Of a stretch of DNA of 64,000 nucleotides, positions 24,971 through 37,290 are shown piece by piece (positions within the stretch are counted from its first letter, which is position 1; every line of letters begins with the position of its first letter). Made by a program: the position numbers and the translations under genes. Origin of the DNA: Mortierella alpina. Its lineage: Eukaryota > Mortierellomycota > Mortierellomycetes > Mortierellales > Mortierellaceae. Below the pieces are notes generated by a model, which saw only the letters and a list, made by a program, of their open reading frames with translations, was not told the origin of the DNA and searched no databases. The stretch covers positions 248,001 through 312,000 of the forward strand of contig JANATF010000008.1 of assembly GCA_029449245.1 (NCBI GenBank), read 5' to 3'.

Positions 24971-25206
24971 AGTTGCTGAGTGATGCTGATCCTGGACCTG
25001 ATCCTGGCTCCTGGTTGTGAATGTGGAAGAAAGTGATCGCCTGAAGAGCACGATGGGCTGCTAGCCTGCTCCTATTGCAAAGCCACCCAAGCCCATATTG
25101 TAAATTCTCCTTTGAACTTTTGAAGTTGAACTGCACCCCTTTTTGCTCTTTTCCGTCTTTGCCACCAACAGCCACGCAGCCCCATGGACCAGCACCGCAC
25201 CGCACC
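24971..25206. promoter_or_regulatory. Shared head-to-head promoter, RPR2 / APC5
   Basis: There are 236 nt between the divergent start codons of the RNase P subunit and the APC/C subunit genes. The stretch contains CCAAT-less CT-rich sequence (25120-25190) on the plus strand. No TATA box is obvious. Confidence 0.4.
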
Positions 25207-28200
25207 ATGAGCAGTCGACGAGCATACGCCAGGACAGCCACGGACATTTCTCTGCTGCCTCCGCAGACACAGTCATTCAGCCCACCCGTGCAGAATGTCG
25301 CCGCCAGCGTTGATGACACGTCCTCCCAGGACGCACAGGCGCGATTGGACGCGCTGGGCCACTCTGCAGGACCCATCCACGTGGTGCCCTACCTGACACC
25401 GCACAAAGTCGCCATTCTCATCCTCCTCGAGTACCTTTGCCAAAGCCAGTGCCCACAAGAGTCTGCGCAAAGCTTGATGCTTTTTTTGCTACAGTGCATT
25501 CAGGTGTGTCGCGTTGACTTTTTAAGCGCGCTTGCCTAACTTTGACAAACACCCCTCCACCCACCCTCGCCATTAAATACGGCTGCTGACAACCTCAAAT
25601 GCCTCTTCTAGGATCCAGCAGAGTATCTCCATCGCGATGTGAATGAGTTTGGGGCCCTGGTGACCTCTACTGTGAGCCTACATGCATGGAATCATCTCCG
25701 CGCAACTGTAATTCGATCGGCGCATTTTTCAAGAAGGAGATGACGACGCTTGACTATGGACTCTCAGGACTAATCCACTGCCTGGTAACCCGCAAACTAT
25801 AGCTCAAACGCATCAAAAGTCCCCATCATCTCAGCGACTTTTTCTTGTCAAAACTGGAACAGGAAGATACGACCCCTCGCGACATTTCATCAAGGAGGAT
25901 TGGCCTTGCGAATTTGGTTATTCCTCGGGGCGATATCATGGTGAGCAATCAATAATGTCCATCAGCCTGTACACTTCGTTCACTTTGGCTCATATCCGAT
26001 GAACTCACCTCAAGACCTTGTCTAATGCTTCACTGACTAGTCAGACGGCATGAATTTCAGGCTCGTAAGTTTCTGGACCAACTGATGGCGCTGCGGAATG
26101 AAAGTTTGACGAAAAGGCAACTTACAGAGATCTCGGTGCCATATCTAGGACTCTACAAGCATTATGGGACTTTACGTCCGCAAGGCTCAGATAGAGTATA
26201 AGCGGCTCCTCTTCGAAGATATGTGCAGATTTTATACCGCGTTCGTAACCTACGTCTCGACACTGGATCGCCACCCCGCCACAAAAGAACCCCCATCAGA
26301 AACACATGAAGAACTGTCGGTTATGTCCGTCTTTGATCTTGAAAAGTTTCTGGATCTCCAGGCGGAACAGCTGTCAAGTAAGTAAGTGTGGTCAGGATGT
26401 CCAAGCATGAAAAACGGGCCAAGCTGATCGTATCTACTTCAGACGTTAGTCAGTCAGAGATCCCGGATGCCCTGCTTGCCCATGTGTACAGCATCCAGTC
26501 GCGAATGCCCGCCCTCCCAAAAACCCACTACATAGCGTAAGGATCATCGGAGCCACCTGCTGCTTGAAAATCTCAGCCGTATTGTCTTATATGTTGAACA
26601 ATTCACTTGCCACATGCTACATATGCTTATATCATTCGATATCACTTTTTACCTACCAGATGTCTGCATGCTCAGCAAACTGGCAATTTTGAGGTGGCGA
26701 TCCAGAGTCTGCATCGGTTCTTTGACTACTGCATGTCTCTTGATGGCCGCGTCCTCCACCAATACGCCCTTCTGAACTTGGCAATACTCCACGCCCGATT
26801 TTCTCACCACGACCAGGCGCTCATTGTAAGGTGAAGGTACATATCCTGCTAGCTGATGCATATAGGATTGATGACCGATTTAACAATTGACCTTCTCGTT
26901 TCTGAAATAGGCGCTTCGGGAGACTATCGAGGTCGCACGAAATCATATGGATGAAGAATGCCTAAGTTATGCGTTAAAGTACGAGACAAGGATCGTAAAT
27001 GAAGGTCAAGGAAATGGGATGCACGTACTCAATGTTCAATCGCGTTGTCTATCTCTGTTCTAGCTGGATGTATCGTTTGACAGGAACTACCTCAAATAAG
27101 CGATCTGGAGCCAGCGAGGTGCAACTTTTGGCGAATTTGGCAGGAAAATCGGAAGGGCAGGCGTTTCAATATCTCCATTCGCTCAGCGAGTTGACTATTG
27201 CCAAGCAAATGGTGAGTTTTAATGATTATTATGGCGATGAGGGACAATTTTAGGCCAACGCTTGCCAGTCTGACACGATTCTCATGTTTTGTAGCAAGGA
27301 GAGTCAATCGCCAAGGCCCTCGAAGCGCTGGTAAAGGCGTCGTCCATTAACCTCCGACATTCACTTGACAGCATTGGAGGAGTGGCACAACTTTTCCAAT
27401 CGAGGATATGGAGTACATATGGTACGGTCTAGGGTTGTCTCATAGGAACGCGCTTTGATATGATACAGGCTATTCATACTCTTTTGTTCAATAATGTGCT
27501 AGGCACGCCGTCCTTGTCGTCACTGTACGCGCAACTGCAATTGCAATACCACCCGACAGAAACAGATATGAGTGATGCTGCCTCTGGCTATTCTAAGCAT
27601 GCGTCTGATGTAAGAAATACGCCTTGGCTATTCCCAGATCCTCGTGCTACCACTCTTGCATCGATATCTAATGCCACTGCCGCATGATTTACTTTAAATA
27701 GCTGGCGCTCACTGGTCGATACAAAGAGGCACTTGAAGTAATAGAGGCCGCCAAAGCCAAGTTCCCATTGAGGACTATGAAGGCAACTCCATGGGTACAA
27801 ACACTTGTACAGGTGCTTCAAAGGAGAGCCATGTCGATGAACCAATTACGGGACGTGGAACTCTGGAATCAGCAGCTTGCTACGACACTAGTCAACACGT
27901 CCATTCTTGCCATGACCCCAGAAACTGGAGCGTCAGCCCGGGCGGGAGAGAAAAGCGGAGGGCTGCACACATATGACAATCAAGTGGATGGTACCAGCCT
28001 GGAGATGCAGCTGGATATTCTGCTCCAAAAGGCTCTGCTAAGTGTCCTGGTTGGACACCCTCAGGCTGGGGTGCAACAGCTATCGGAAGGACTGACCTTA
28101 ATAAGGCGAAACCAATGGCATGGGACCCACAAGTTCACTATTATGTATCTGCTTGCTTTGGCAGAGATATACATGGTATGCTGTTGCCGCCTTGTGGCCA

Positions 28201-29444
28201 TAGTTTCGTTTTCCGGTAACTGCAGAGCGATGGGGCTAAACTGAATCGTCTTTGCACCCTCATGGCATCTATTTGTTTAGGAATCCGACAGTGCCGTCTC
28301 TGCTATGCCTCTGTTGTTGACGGCCGTGACATTGAGCGAGCAAAATTTACAAAGACCACTACAGCTTCTTGTTAAACTGCGCTTGGCCGAAGTGCTGTTG
28401 CATTTGGATTCGGTACAGCAGGCAACTGATCTGGTGGATGGTATTATGACTATGGTACGCATAGGCTGCGAGGTATTTGCTTCTATTTTCATGAATTCGT
28501 TTATTCCCTAATTTTGAACTCTTTTTGGCCAATGCCCTCCGGATCTGCAATAGGTGCTTAGTCAAGGAGACCTGTTCGTCCAGGCTTTGGCCTACTTTCA
28601 GGGTGCAAAGTGCCTCTTTGCACGTCTTAACAGAGTGGCGTCTAGTCCCGAAACCTCCCAGGAAAGACAGGAGATGTCATCACAGGCCCGAAGCAGCTCG
28701 CGTCAACAAGACCTGAGACGTGTAGTTGGACTGTTGCAACATGCCTTGGAGAGTAAGTGAACGCTGGCTGTTAGCAGAAAGCAGGAACATCTCATGGCGC
28801 CATGCTTACAAAGCGACGTTGCCACTTTCATAGGTTTTGAGCGACTCGAGTCATTGCGGGATGTGGTTCAAGTACTCTATTTCCAAGCACGGGCGTACCG
28901 GGAATTCTGCATGGAAGATGCTCTGGAGAAGACCTTGGCTCAGTTCAAGGCTACAAGTTTGAAGGTGGTCGAACTCAAGAATCAGCATGAACCCAGTTGG
29001 TACTCCTACTATTATACCCGGGACGCTTTCAATGGCATTTTACGATCCGACGATGGGGCGGCTGATCAACGAAGTATCTCTGGTCAAGCAAAGTCGACAG
29101 CTCTGTCCAGCCAAGGACGGGGACGAGTAGCAAGTGGCGGCCTCCAGCGTACAGGATCAACCCACTGGAGCAGCAACAGCGGTTCTGGTTTGAAGCGGAC
29201 GCCCAGTCAACTTTGGCAGTCGGTTGTCGCACCATCTCGACCGCTGAGTTTGCCAACACATGAAGAGGGACAAGGACAGACTGCGCCCAGCACGGATGCA
29301 CAGATCAAGAACGAGGACGAGGAAGAGGGTGACGAAGAGGATAGTGATGTCGATATGGCTGCAGAAGGTGGGCATCGGCCGGAGCCCGACGACATGGACA
29401 CGGGTCTTGACCATTCGAAGCGACGTCGAGTGGTCCGCAAATAA
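25207..29444 (+). CDS. APC5: Anaphase-promoting complex subunit 5
   Basis: Fifteen exons are inferred: 25207-25503, 25612-25671, 25803-25940, 26041-26064, 26149-26377, 26443-26536, 26660-26825, 26911-26978, 27064-27211, 27295-27421, 27503-27609, 27702-28175, 28281-28454, 28554-28752 and 28834-29444 (971 aa, all phases agree). APC5 is a TPR scaffold of the APC/C ubiquitin ligase that drives mitotic exit. Family landmarks are YLTPHKVAILILLEYL at the N-terminus, STSIMGLYVRKAQIEY, THYIACLHAQQTGNFEVAIQ, LHRFFDYCM, YALLNLAILHARF and ALRETIEVARNHMDEECLSY. Human APC5 has the equivalents in the same order. The C-terminal tail is Ser-rich then acidic and ends with a KRRRVVRK basic cluster. The 24-nt exon 4 is the least certain; skipping it also keeps phase. 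Confidence 0.9.
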
Positions 29445-29602
29445 AGTTGGGATCGCCGGAGAGACTGCTTTAGGGTGGCTACAGCGTGGGCAAAAAAACC
29501 CACTTGAACGAAAAGGCGTCTGGACATGACTCACTCGAGACCGGAACGCCCATTCCCGATTCACCAACACCACATCCACCACCGCCATTCATCGTCGACA
29601 AG

Positions 29603-31304
29603 ATGCCCCCTCACAAGAAGCAAGCAAAGCCGCTGGTCGCCGTCATTGGTGCCGGTGTCATTGGCCTGACCACCGCCTTGCTCATGCAGAGCAACAACTA
29701 TGGTGAGAGGAATGGGGTGTGATTTTTCATTCTCAGTGAACGTGTCTTCAACTGCCGAGCAAAGATAACTCACAACGAGGACAAATGACTATGGTGCCTT
29801 TACCAGATGTCACCATCATAGCTTCCGAGTTCCCAAAGGACGAGGAAAAGCAACCCGACTACGCATCGCCCAAGGCAGGGGCCCATTGGAGGTCTATGTG
29901 CGACGAGGACGATGCCCGTGCAAAAGGTATAAAAAGGAGACGCGGACAGTTGATGAGTCCCCCCTTGTTCAACCTCTCACCCTTTCACTCACCCGTCTGA
30001 CTTGGCTGTGCGCTACTACCGCTTTACAATAGAGTACGACGCGGTCACGTTCAGGACCTTTCAAGAACTGGCCGAGGACCCGGCGTCGGGGATCAATATG
30101 CGGGATGCCCTCGACTACTTTGACACTAACCCGACCGGTCACGCCGACCGCTTTCCATGGTGGTCCCAGGTTGTACAGGATGTAAGAGAGATGCTGAGAT
30201 TGACCCCTAACACGCTGTAGTTTATGTTGATCATGATCTTGAGCCATTGACCGATGTATGTCGGACGCTCTTTTTTTTGTTTGTTTGCACTGTGTGTGTG
30301 ATCAATAATAGTTCAAGCAAATCCCTTCGACCAATGCGGACTTTCCTATCGCGTATTCGTACAAGACAGCTGTGGCGACACCCAGTGTTTATCTCGCGTT
30401 TCTGCTACACCAGTTCAAGAAGGCTGGCGGTCATGTCCAGCATCGAAAGTTGTCCCATGTGGCCGAGGCGGCACTTTGGGTCGGCACCAAGCCGAAGCCG
30501 GTCAAAATCATTGTCAATTGCACAGGGTATCAGGCCAGGCATCTGGGCGGTGTCAATGACATGAGGTGTTACCAGACCAGAGGCCAGACTGTGGTCGTGC
30601 GTGCGGCATGGATCCATGAGACCGTCACCTGGGTTTGTAAGTTGTTCTTGTAGATCGAAGGGGTTGTTCATCCTTGTCTCTCTCGGGTGTGAAGGTGATG
30701 GTGATAATAGGCATGTTCTAAAGCTTTGTTCTTTCTTTATTACGTAGCCAAAACTGGGGCGATCATGTATGTGATCCCGCGATCGAATGGTGAAGTTGTC
30801 CTAGGCGGGTCTCACGAGGCCTATCAAAAGTAAGTCGAGAAGGAAACGAATTGATGCTCCGAAACCTGTTCTCCATTGCCAATACTCACTCTCACCCTAC
30901 CATGCCATTGTAACGTCTTTTCCTGTATTTTTTTTTTGTCAAATAGTAACGCCTCGGTGAGCGGGGTCAAGACCACCCACATCCTGAAAACAATCATGGA
31001 GCGGTATCCCAACATTCTCGCGCCTGGATCCTCTATCGCCTATGCAGCCAGTCCAGACCTTCTCTCGAAATTTGATATCGTGGATCAAAAGGTTGGATTC
31101 CGACCCTCAAGGATCGGTGGTGTTCGCGTTGAGGTCGAGCACGGACGGACAGGGTCGGGACAACACGTCCTGATTGCTCATAATTACGGCCATGGAGGAG
31201 CTGGCTATCAGTCGAGTTGGGGCACTGCATACCACACGTTGAGATTAATCCAGGATGCTGAACTTGAGACAGTAGAGGAGCATCATGAAGTGGCGAGGTT
31301 GTGA
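29603..31304 (+). CDS. D-amino-acid oxidase
   Basis: Six exons are inferred: 29603-29702, 29807-29926, 30033-30181, 30312-30636, 30748-30829 and 30947-31304 (377 aa; phases 1, 1, 0, 1, 2). It oxidatively deaminates D-amino acids to keto acids with release of ammonia and hydrogen peroxide, using FAD. The N-terminal dinucleotide site is VAVIGAGVIGLTTALLM. Further landmarks are the GAHWR loop of exon 2, the VNCTGYQARHLGG segment, RGQTVVVRA, GEVVLGGS, RPSRIGGVRVE and the family signature HNYGHGGAGYQSSWGTA. The last three residues are ARL, a plausible PTS1 peroxisomal signal and the expected site for the enzyme. D-aspartate oxidase is the main alternative within the family. The gene starts 158 nt after the APC5 stop, in tandem. 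Confidence 0.92.
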
Positions 31305-31571
31305 AAGCCTTTCGCCTACAATGCGGAAGACATCTGGCGGTGCTTTGTCGGACGGTAGTGGTTTTTTTTTTTTTGTTTATTAGTACGAAGAGTTACTCGA
31401 TAAAGTCGGAGCGCGCTCTCTCTCGCTCTCAGCGATTGTTGATCACTAGACCAAGAAACTATTTCACACCAAGATAATAATAATGAAGAAGAATAAAAAA
31501 GGTGTTAGCTGACGTTCGTCCTTTCAGTGCCCATTGCATACAACAAGTCCAGACTTCCATGTCCTTTGTTT
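31305..31571. other. Convergent 3' region, D-amino-acid oxidase and PEF gene
   Basis: The stretch is AT-rich, with a T run at 31361-31373 and AATAATAATGAAGAAGAATAAA-like sequence near 31475-31498 that could serve 3' processing. No gene was seen. Confidence 0.35.
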
Positions 31572-32595
31572 TTACCTGCTCATCATGGTGACGACTCCTG
31601 TATTTGTCACGTCGATTCTCCTAAAGGCATCTGTGAGTGTTTGGATGGTGACACAAGACTGAACAAAGTTGTCAAAGCTGATGTCGCCCCGACCGCGAAC
31701 ATCGTATTTTGTCACGATCAAGCTGACGATGGCCTCGCTGAGATTATAGCCAAATCCACGAAGCGCCTTCTGAAGTTCGTTCCCGTCAATGGTCCCCGAC
31801 TGGTCCAGATCAAAGGTCTGGAAGGCGGCTTTCCATTTCTCAATGTAGTTCCAGAGCCCGATAAATTCGTTGAACGAGATCGTGCCGTCATTGTCCCGGT
31901 CAAACATGTTCATCATCAGCCGGACGGTCTCGACTACATAGAAAAGAAAGGAATGTGTGAGTGTTGGAGTGTGACGATAGATGGCATCGCTGGGGGGAGG
32001 GGAAAATGATCGCCAAGCCTTGCTTGCGGTATTTTTATCCCCTATTCCACTTCTCTTATGTAATCCGTACCATTGAATGGGGTCCAGTCACCTAAAAAAG
32101 AACAGCAGCACATCAGTACAAAGTATCAGCCTTCAGCGCCGCAGTGAGGCAGAGAGTTAGAGAGATAGAGAGAGCGAGAGAGATGTCTTCTTTTTTTTTA
32201 CCGTTCATCAGTGCCCGTTGAAGTTCTTCACAGGACAGATTGCCAGAATGATCAGTGTCGACGGCATCGAACCAATCCTTGAGTGAACTCTGAACAACGG
32301 CAGCCTGCGCACTGGTCCGACGGCCTTGTTGTTGCTGTTGTTGCTGTTGCTGTTGCTGCAGCTGGTTCTGATACAGTTGGTACTGTTGTTGCTGGTACTG
32401 CTGTTCCTGCGCAGACCCGGGTTGATATTGCTGTTGGTGGTTGTACTGTTGCGTAGGAGGCGGATGGTGCTGGTGCTGTTGAAACTGTTGCTGATATTGC
32501 TGCTGGTACTGCTGTTGTTGTTGCATCTGTGGACTGATCTGGGGTAGCGGCTTGTTGTTGTAGGGTTGGTTGAGGCGGTAGCTGTGGTTACTCAT
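31572..32595 (-). CDS. Penta-EF-hand calcium-binding protein (peflin/ALG-2 type)
   Basis: Three exons are inferred: 32595-32202, 32091-32071 and 31933-31572 (258 aa, phases 1 and 1). PEF proteins are calcium-regulated adaptors that dimerise through the fifth EF hand and act in ER exit, endosome and membrane-repair events. The N-terminal half is a Gln/Tyr/Pro-rich disordered segment, as in peflin. EF1 is DTDHSGNLSCEEL. The 21-nt exon 2 encodes GDWTPFN, the conserved linker. EF2 is DRDNDGTISFNEF and EF3 is DLDQSGTIDGNEL. EF4 (DVRGRGDISFDNF) and EF5 (DVTNTGVV) have lost key ligands, as expected for the structural hands. The end MMSR followed by TAA coincides with a GGTAAAAA sequence, so one further tiny exon is conceivable. 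Confidence 0.88.
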
Positions 32596-35074
32596 CTGAG
32601 GAGAGTTGCTGTTTTTTAATGTCGCTTGCCGCTGTTGTCTGTTCCCGGGCTTGCTTGCTGTCCTGTCTCCGATTCGCAGTCTTGTCGTCGGTATGAGAAG
32701 GTCCCGTTGATCGTCTGGAGGATCCTTTGCTTTGGCAGAGTTCCTGGTGGGGTGTGCAGTCAAGAGAATAGGTGTGTGCAGAAAAAAAGTGTCGAGAGGA
32801 GAGAGAGTAAGAGGGGAAAGAGAACACTGACCACGAGAACAGTCAGACGGTTTTGACGGCTGCTGCGAAAAAAATAAAAGGGGGAGACGGGTGGCACGCG
32901 CCAGCTGCAGGCTTGTCCCAAAGCGGGACAGTGCCTCGAGAGTCGATCCTTGGGAGAACATGGTGAACGCGCACTAGTATACCATCCAGCACAGCGGGTC
33001 CACGATCTAGCCCACATTGCGGCACGAAAAGTGAAGCGCCTGGGAAATGCAGCACAACGAGGCGAGTACATGACACGGCTTCTACGGGTGAACATCGAAC
33101 CTTCCGGCGCTCATATGCGTTCTAATCGATCATGCATGTGTTTTTAATGAAAAGGTGTGCTCACCATTCTTCCCTCAGTCTCTTCTTTTCCCTAATGGCT
33201 CACATCATTTTTTCAGCCCTCAGCGGATTGGGACCCCTGGCCCACCGCAGGGTTCGTCTGCAAAGTCTGCCGGGTGCTTGACCATGAGAGGACTAGTAAC
33301 CTTGCACAGCGGACTATTTCGTACGACTCAAAAACGCAGTTAGGCTAGAATATCACAGGGCTCGCTGGGCAATTGGCCCTCATGAATACGCAATGATAAT
33401 GAGGCTAATTGGATATGGACGCTGGACCGGAGATGGGAATGGGTTGGGATGGGACCCCGCTGGTCCATTATGGACGGACATTCGAGCAGACGGCGGCCAA
33501 CGCTAATTCGTGCAGGAGGTCCAATGGCCCTCTGCACCACCCCCTGATCTGGCTGCTACCCCTGACAGAGAGTGGGTGCAGCGAGAAGGGCGCTGCATCA
33601 GAAATAACACGGATGACATGGCGTCGCTGCTGGGCACTGAGCTGCTTTGTGCTGCACATCCCCGTGTGTCTCCGAAACAGATCGCGAGTGTAGATTCGTA
33701 TAATTAGGTCTGTGGGCACTTGGGGGGATAGGGGTTGATATCGCTCTGCCCCGACAATCTCGTCTTTTTTCCTCCTTCCTTTCTCGCCCGCTCATTCTTT
33801 ATATCTGGACTACTGCTCTTGACCCTTTTTTCTCCTCTCATTCTTGGCTACAAGAAACCTGCAGACGCACACCTGCACACATCTTCTCTATCTCAGTTTG
33901 CTCTGCAAAAGAAAAACACCATTCAGCTTGCATTCGCATTCTTTTTTTTTCCCCCTCTCATTACTCTCATTACCAACCTACATTCTATTGAGCTCGCGTG
34001 CGCTCTCTCCCTCGCCTTGCCCTGCTCGAACTATCGACTGAAGGTGAGTATCTCTCCACGTCCCATTTCTATTTTTGATCACAATAGGGCACAGCAAAAA
34101 AAGAAAGTGACAAACTTGGGCAGTGTGCCTGAAATTGGTTGCAGTCTGGGTGTCTAAGAAAAAGGTTCCCGTTTTCTCCGGACGGGCAGTGCTTTTGTGA
34201 TCTGGCAATGCTGTAATGCACTGGACAGATAGAGAGGCCTACACTCTATTCTACAGGACGATTACAGTTGTCTGCAATATAGACTTGGAACAGTCTGCTG
34301 CTAAATATGACAATAGAGTTGAGAGTAAAAGCCCGAGGGGTTCGGCCTCGCTGTCCCAGGCCGTGGTACAGCAAGAGCGATCTGCCTCAGTCTCGCGGCT
34401 CTCATCTCTGCTGCCATTCATTTCACGCTTCTCTACCCCTGGTACAGACAGAATGCAGCTCTGTCGTTGCTCGAGAGCACATTCTCAAAGAGCAGTTGCG
34501 GCAAGAGGACTCTCGGCCTGACAGCTGAACGTGTCTTTACTGGGGACCGTTTTGGCGCTCTCTTTTTCTTTTGGGTCTCCTCTCAACTCCTTTTTTTTAT
34601 CTTTCTTTTCTTCCTCTCTCTTCTCTTTCTTTCTCTCTTTCTGCTTCTGCATCAAACCTCGTTTTCTTCCCTCTTTTCCCGCTTGTCCCTTTCGTGTCCT
34701 TGCCTGTACTGCTCCTCTCTGAATCTCGCACATCGCCTCCCCCCGTCTCGGTAAACAGCTCGTTTCTTGCCTGATACCACTATGTCAAACAGGGAACCTG
34801 TTTCCCTTCACACCCCACAGCTGTGCCAGATCTCATCACTAACTTGCATTCCGCAACTGCATCTCTCGCCTCCTCATAGAACTCGGCACACAACGCTGGC
34901 ATCATCATCACACTCGCAAGATCCAACCCCGATACCCCCCCTCCATCGTGTGGTCGTCTCATTCAGAACCAGGCATTCGAACATCTCCAGCGGATCACCT
35001 CCCCCGCCGCCAGCATTGAATCAGCAAAGCCTTTCATCATCTAGACTGTCCAGCACAAAAGGAAACATCCCACA
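32596..35074. other. Long divergent intergenic region, no gene seen
   Basis: About 2.5 kb lies between the PEF gene (minus) and the transporter (plus). The transporter-proximal part (33760-34060 and 34550-34760) is CT-rich, as seen upstream of other genes here. The open frame running upstream of the PEF start (32596-32961) could be 5' UTR. No conserved protein segment was recognised in any frame. Confidence 0.45.
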
Positions 35075-36834
35075 ATGCTAGGAAAAGATCGACCCCACCC
35101 ACTACACCTCTCTGTAGGAACAACCAGGCCGGCTAAGGTTGATACGTCGCACACATGGCTGGCCATGTACTTCTGCCTCAACCTCACCCTCACCATCTAC
35201 AACAAGGCCATTCTCAGCATGTTCAATTTCAAATATCCGTGGACCCTCACTGGCATTCATACGCTCTGCTCTGGTATTGGAGCCTACATCATGTCCAGGA
35301 TGGGCTACTTTGTGCCTGCACAACTTGGAGAGCAAGAAAACATGGTCATGCTCATGTTCTCGTTCCTCTACACCCTCAACATCGCCATCAGCAACGTCTC
35401 ACTGTAAGTAACTACCTTTTGTTTCGTGTCGTTTTCTGTCCCCTCACAACTGGGATGCGTGAAGATTGGTCCCTTGAAAAGAAAGAAAAAGAAAAATTCC
35501 GAGGTGTTCCCTTGTGGTTCAAGGGGGTAGGACACGGGTTACATGGGGTACTGGACAACTCCAAACGTTTTCCGGTCCGTGTGCGAAAAGCCGTTTGCAC
35601 AGCCCCCCTGTTGTGAGATGGTCCCATTCAAGGCTGTTTCTGAGTTGTGGGGCCCTGTCTGTGATCAGACCGAATCTCGAGTCATCTTCAGCACTCTGAC
35701 GACAATGGAGCAATTATACAACAACAGAAACAAAGGCTGCAAAGGCAATCAGCACACATAAGGGCCAGGAAATCTCCAGGATTACATCAATGGAATGCTC
35801 TGCTGTGCTTTTGCATAAGCAGAATAGTCCGTTCAAAACGGGCACCCTTGGAGCCCCGGAAAAAAAACAACAACATCACACACACAGACACACGAGAAGC
35901 ACCGCTTCCTAACAATATTCCTCATCTTTCAATTTTATATTTTTATGGTTTTCTCCGATCTGAAACCTCAGGAACGAAGTGTCCGTTGCGTTTCATCAAG
36001 TCGTGCGGGCCATGACCCCTGTCTTTACGATCGCCATCTCGATTCTTTTCCTCGCGAAGCGGTACAGTATCAACACGTATCTGTCGCTGCTGCCGCTGCT
36101 GCTGGGAGTCTACATGGCCACCATGGGCGAGTACGAATACACGGCCATGGGCTTCTTCCTCACCGTCTTGGGGACCATGCTGGCTGCGATCAAGACTGTG
36201 GTGACGAACCGGATCCAGATCGGACGTCTTCAGCTCCACCCTCTCGACCTCCTCCTTCGCATGAGTCCTCTCGCCTTTGTTCAAACAGTCATCTTTTCGT
36301 GGATGACGGGCGAGCTGGATGAGGTGCGATCCTTTTGCGCAACCGACAAGATGAGCTCTAAGCTGGTCATGGGACTTTTGGTCAATGGAATCATCGCCTT
36401 CTTCCTCAACTATGTCTCCTTCACAGCAAACAAGAAGACGAGTGCGCTGACCATGACGGTGGCGGCCAATGTCAAGCAAGTCTTGTCGATAGTCGTCGCC
36501 GTGACAGTGTTCCACACCGAGATTGGTTTCCTGAACGGACTCGGCATCCTCATGACACTTTGTGGAGGCGCATGCTACAGGTATGGGTAGAAACGGTGAC
36601 AGTCGTTTCAACAATGGGAATCGGCGAATGGTATCGATCATCCATTTTATATTTTTTTATCACCTCTGTTACCTAACCTATTTCCGCTTTTCTTTTAGCT
36701 GGGTGGATCTCCGTGAGAAGGCCATGAGGATGAGGCCTCCAACACCCGCCTTCCCTCAGTCTTCACCTAATGGACCCATTCTGTCAGAACAGGAGAGCAA
36801 AGAGTTGCTGAACATTAGGATATCAACCCAATAA
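35075..36834 (+). CDS. Triose-phosphate-transporter-family membrane transporter
   Basis: Three exons are inferred: 35075-35403, 35972-36580 and 36699-36834 (357 aa, phases 2 and 2). It belongs to the drug/metabolite transporter superfamily, TPT branch (SLC35E / yeast Sly41-like), which moves phosphorylated sugars or nucleotide sugars across Golgi/ER membranes. Around ten hydrophobic helices are visible. Examples are TWLAMYFCLNLTLTIYNKAI, YPWTLTGIHTLCSGIG, FSFLYTLNIAISNVSL, VVRAMTPVFTIAISILFL and VLSIVVAVTVFHTEIGF. Conserved points are YNKAIL in helix 1, NEVSVAFHQVVRAMTP and the terminal GGACYSWVDLREK. Intron 1 is long (568 nt), intron 2 is 118 nt. The transported substrate cannot be told. Confidence 0.88.
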
Positions 36835-37290
36835 TTGATATAGATTCATCTCAAATCAACCAAGAAAAAAGACAACAAAAAAAAAACAAAAAAATAAGGT
36901 CTGCTTTCATTTCTCTTTTCCCGTTCCTCATTCGCTTTCTCTTCTTTTCTTCCTTCTACCTGTTCTTCTTCTCTTTCTTCTTCATTTGTTGGTCCCATTT
37001 CTAAACAACCTCTTGTTTCCTTGCCTTGAATACATCGCGAAAGAGCTGGATCTTTTTCCGTTGATCTGCCGAATTTTTCTTGTTTCCCTTCCCTACACTC
37101 GCTTCGTTGTTCCCACTCTCGTCTCTATCCAAACCCTTTGTTCTCACTCGCTTCCTCCCCTCCGTATATGCCCCGATTACACTCACCCCTTTTGCAGTAG
37201 CGCCAACAACTTCAAGAGATGGGCAATAAATAAAGAACTTGTATCATATCACTTTTTCTTTTTCTTTTTTCTTTTTTCGAAAGTATTATA
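36835..37290. terminator. Convergent 3' region, transporter and CP2 genes
   Basis: The stretch is T/CT-rich on the plus strand. AATAAATAAAG at about 37224-37234 could be a plus-strand polyadenylation signal for the transporter. No gene was seen. Confidence 0.35.

Noticed and set aside
25734-25802. An extra APC5 exon at 25734-25784 (open frame KEMTTLDYGL)
   Set aside because: It would leave an 18-nt intron before the next exon. Treating 25672-25802 as one intron keeps phase 0 and joins DVNEFGALVTST to LKRIKSPHHL.
26061-26202. Alternative APC5 exon reading ARKFLDQLMALRNES
   Set aside because: It looks protein-like, but no usable donor lets it join DSTSIMGLYV in phase. The strong GTAAGT at 26065 lies inside it.
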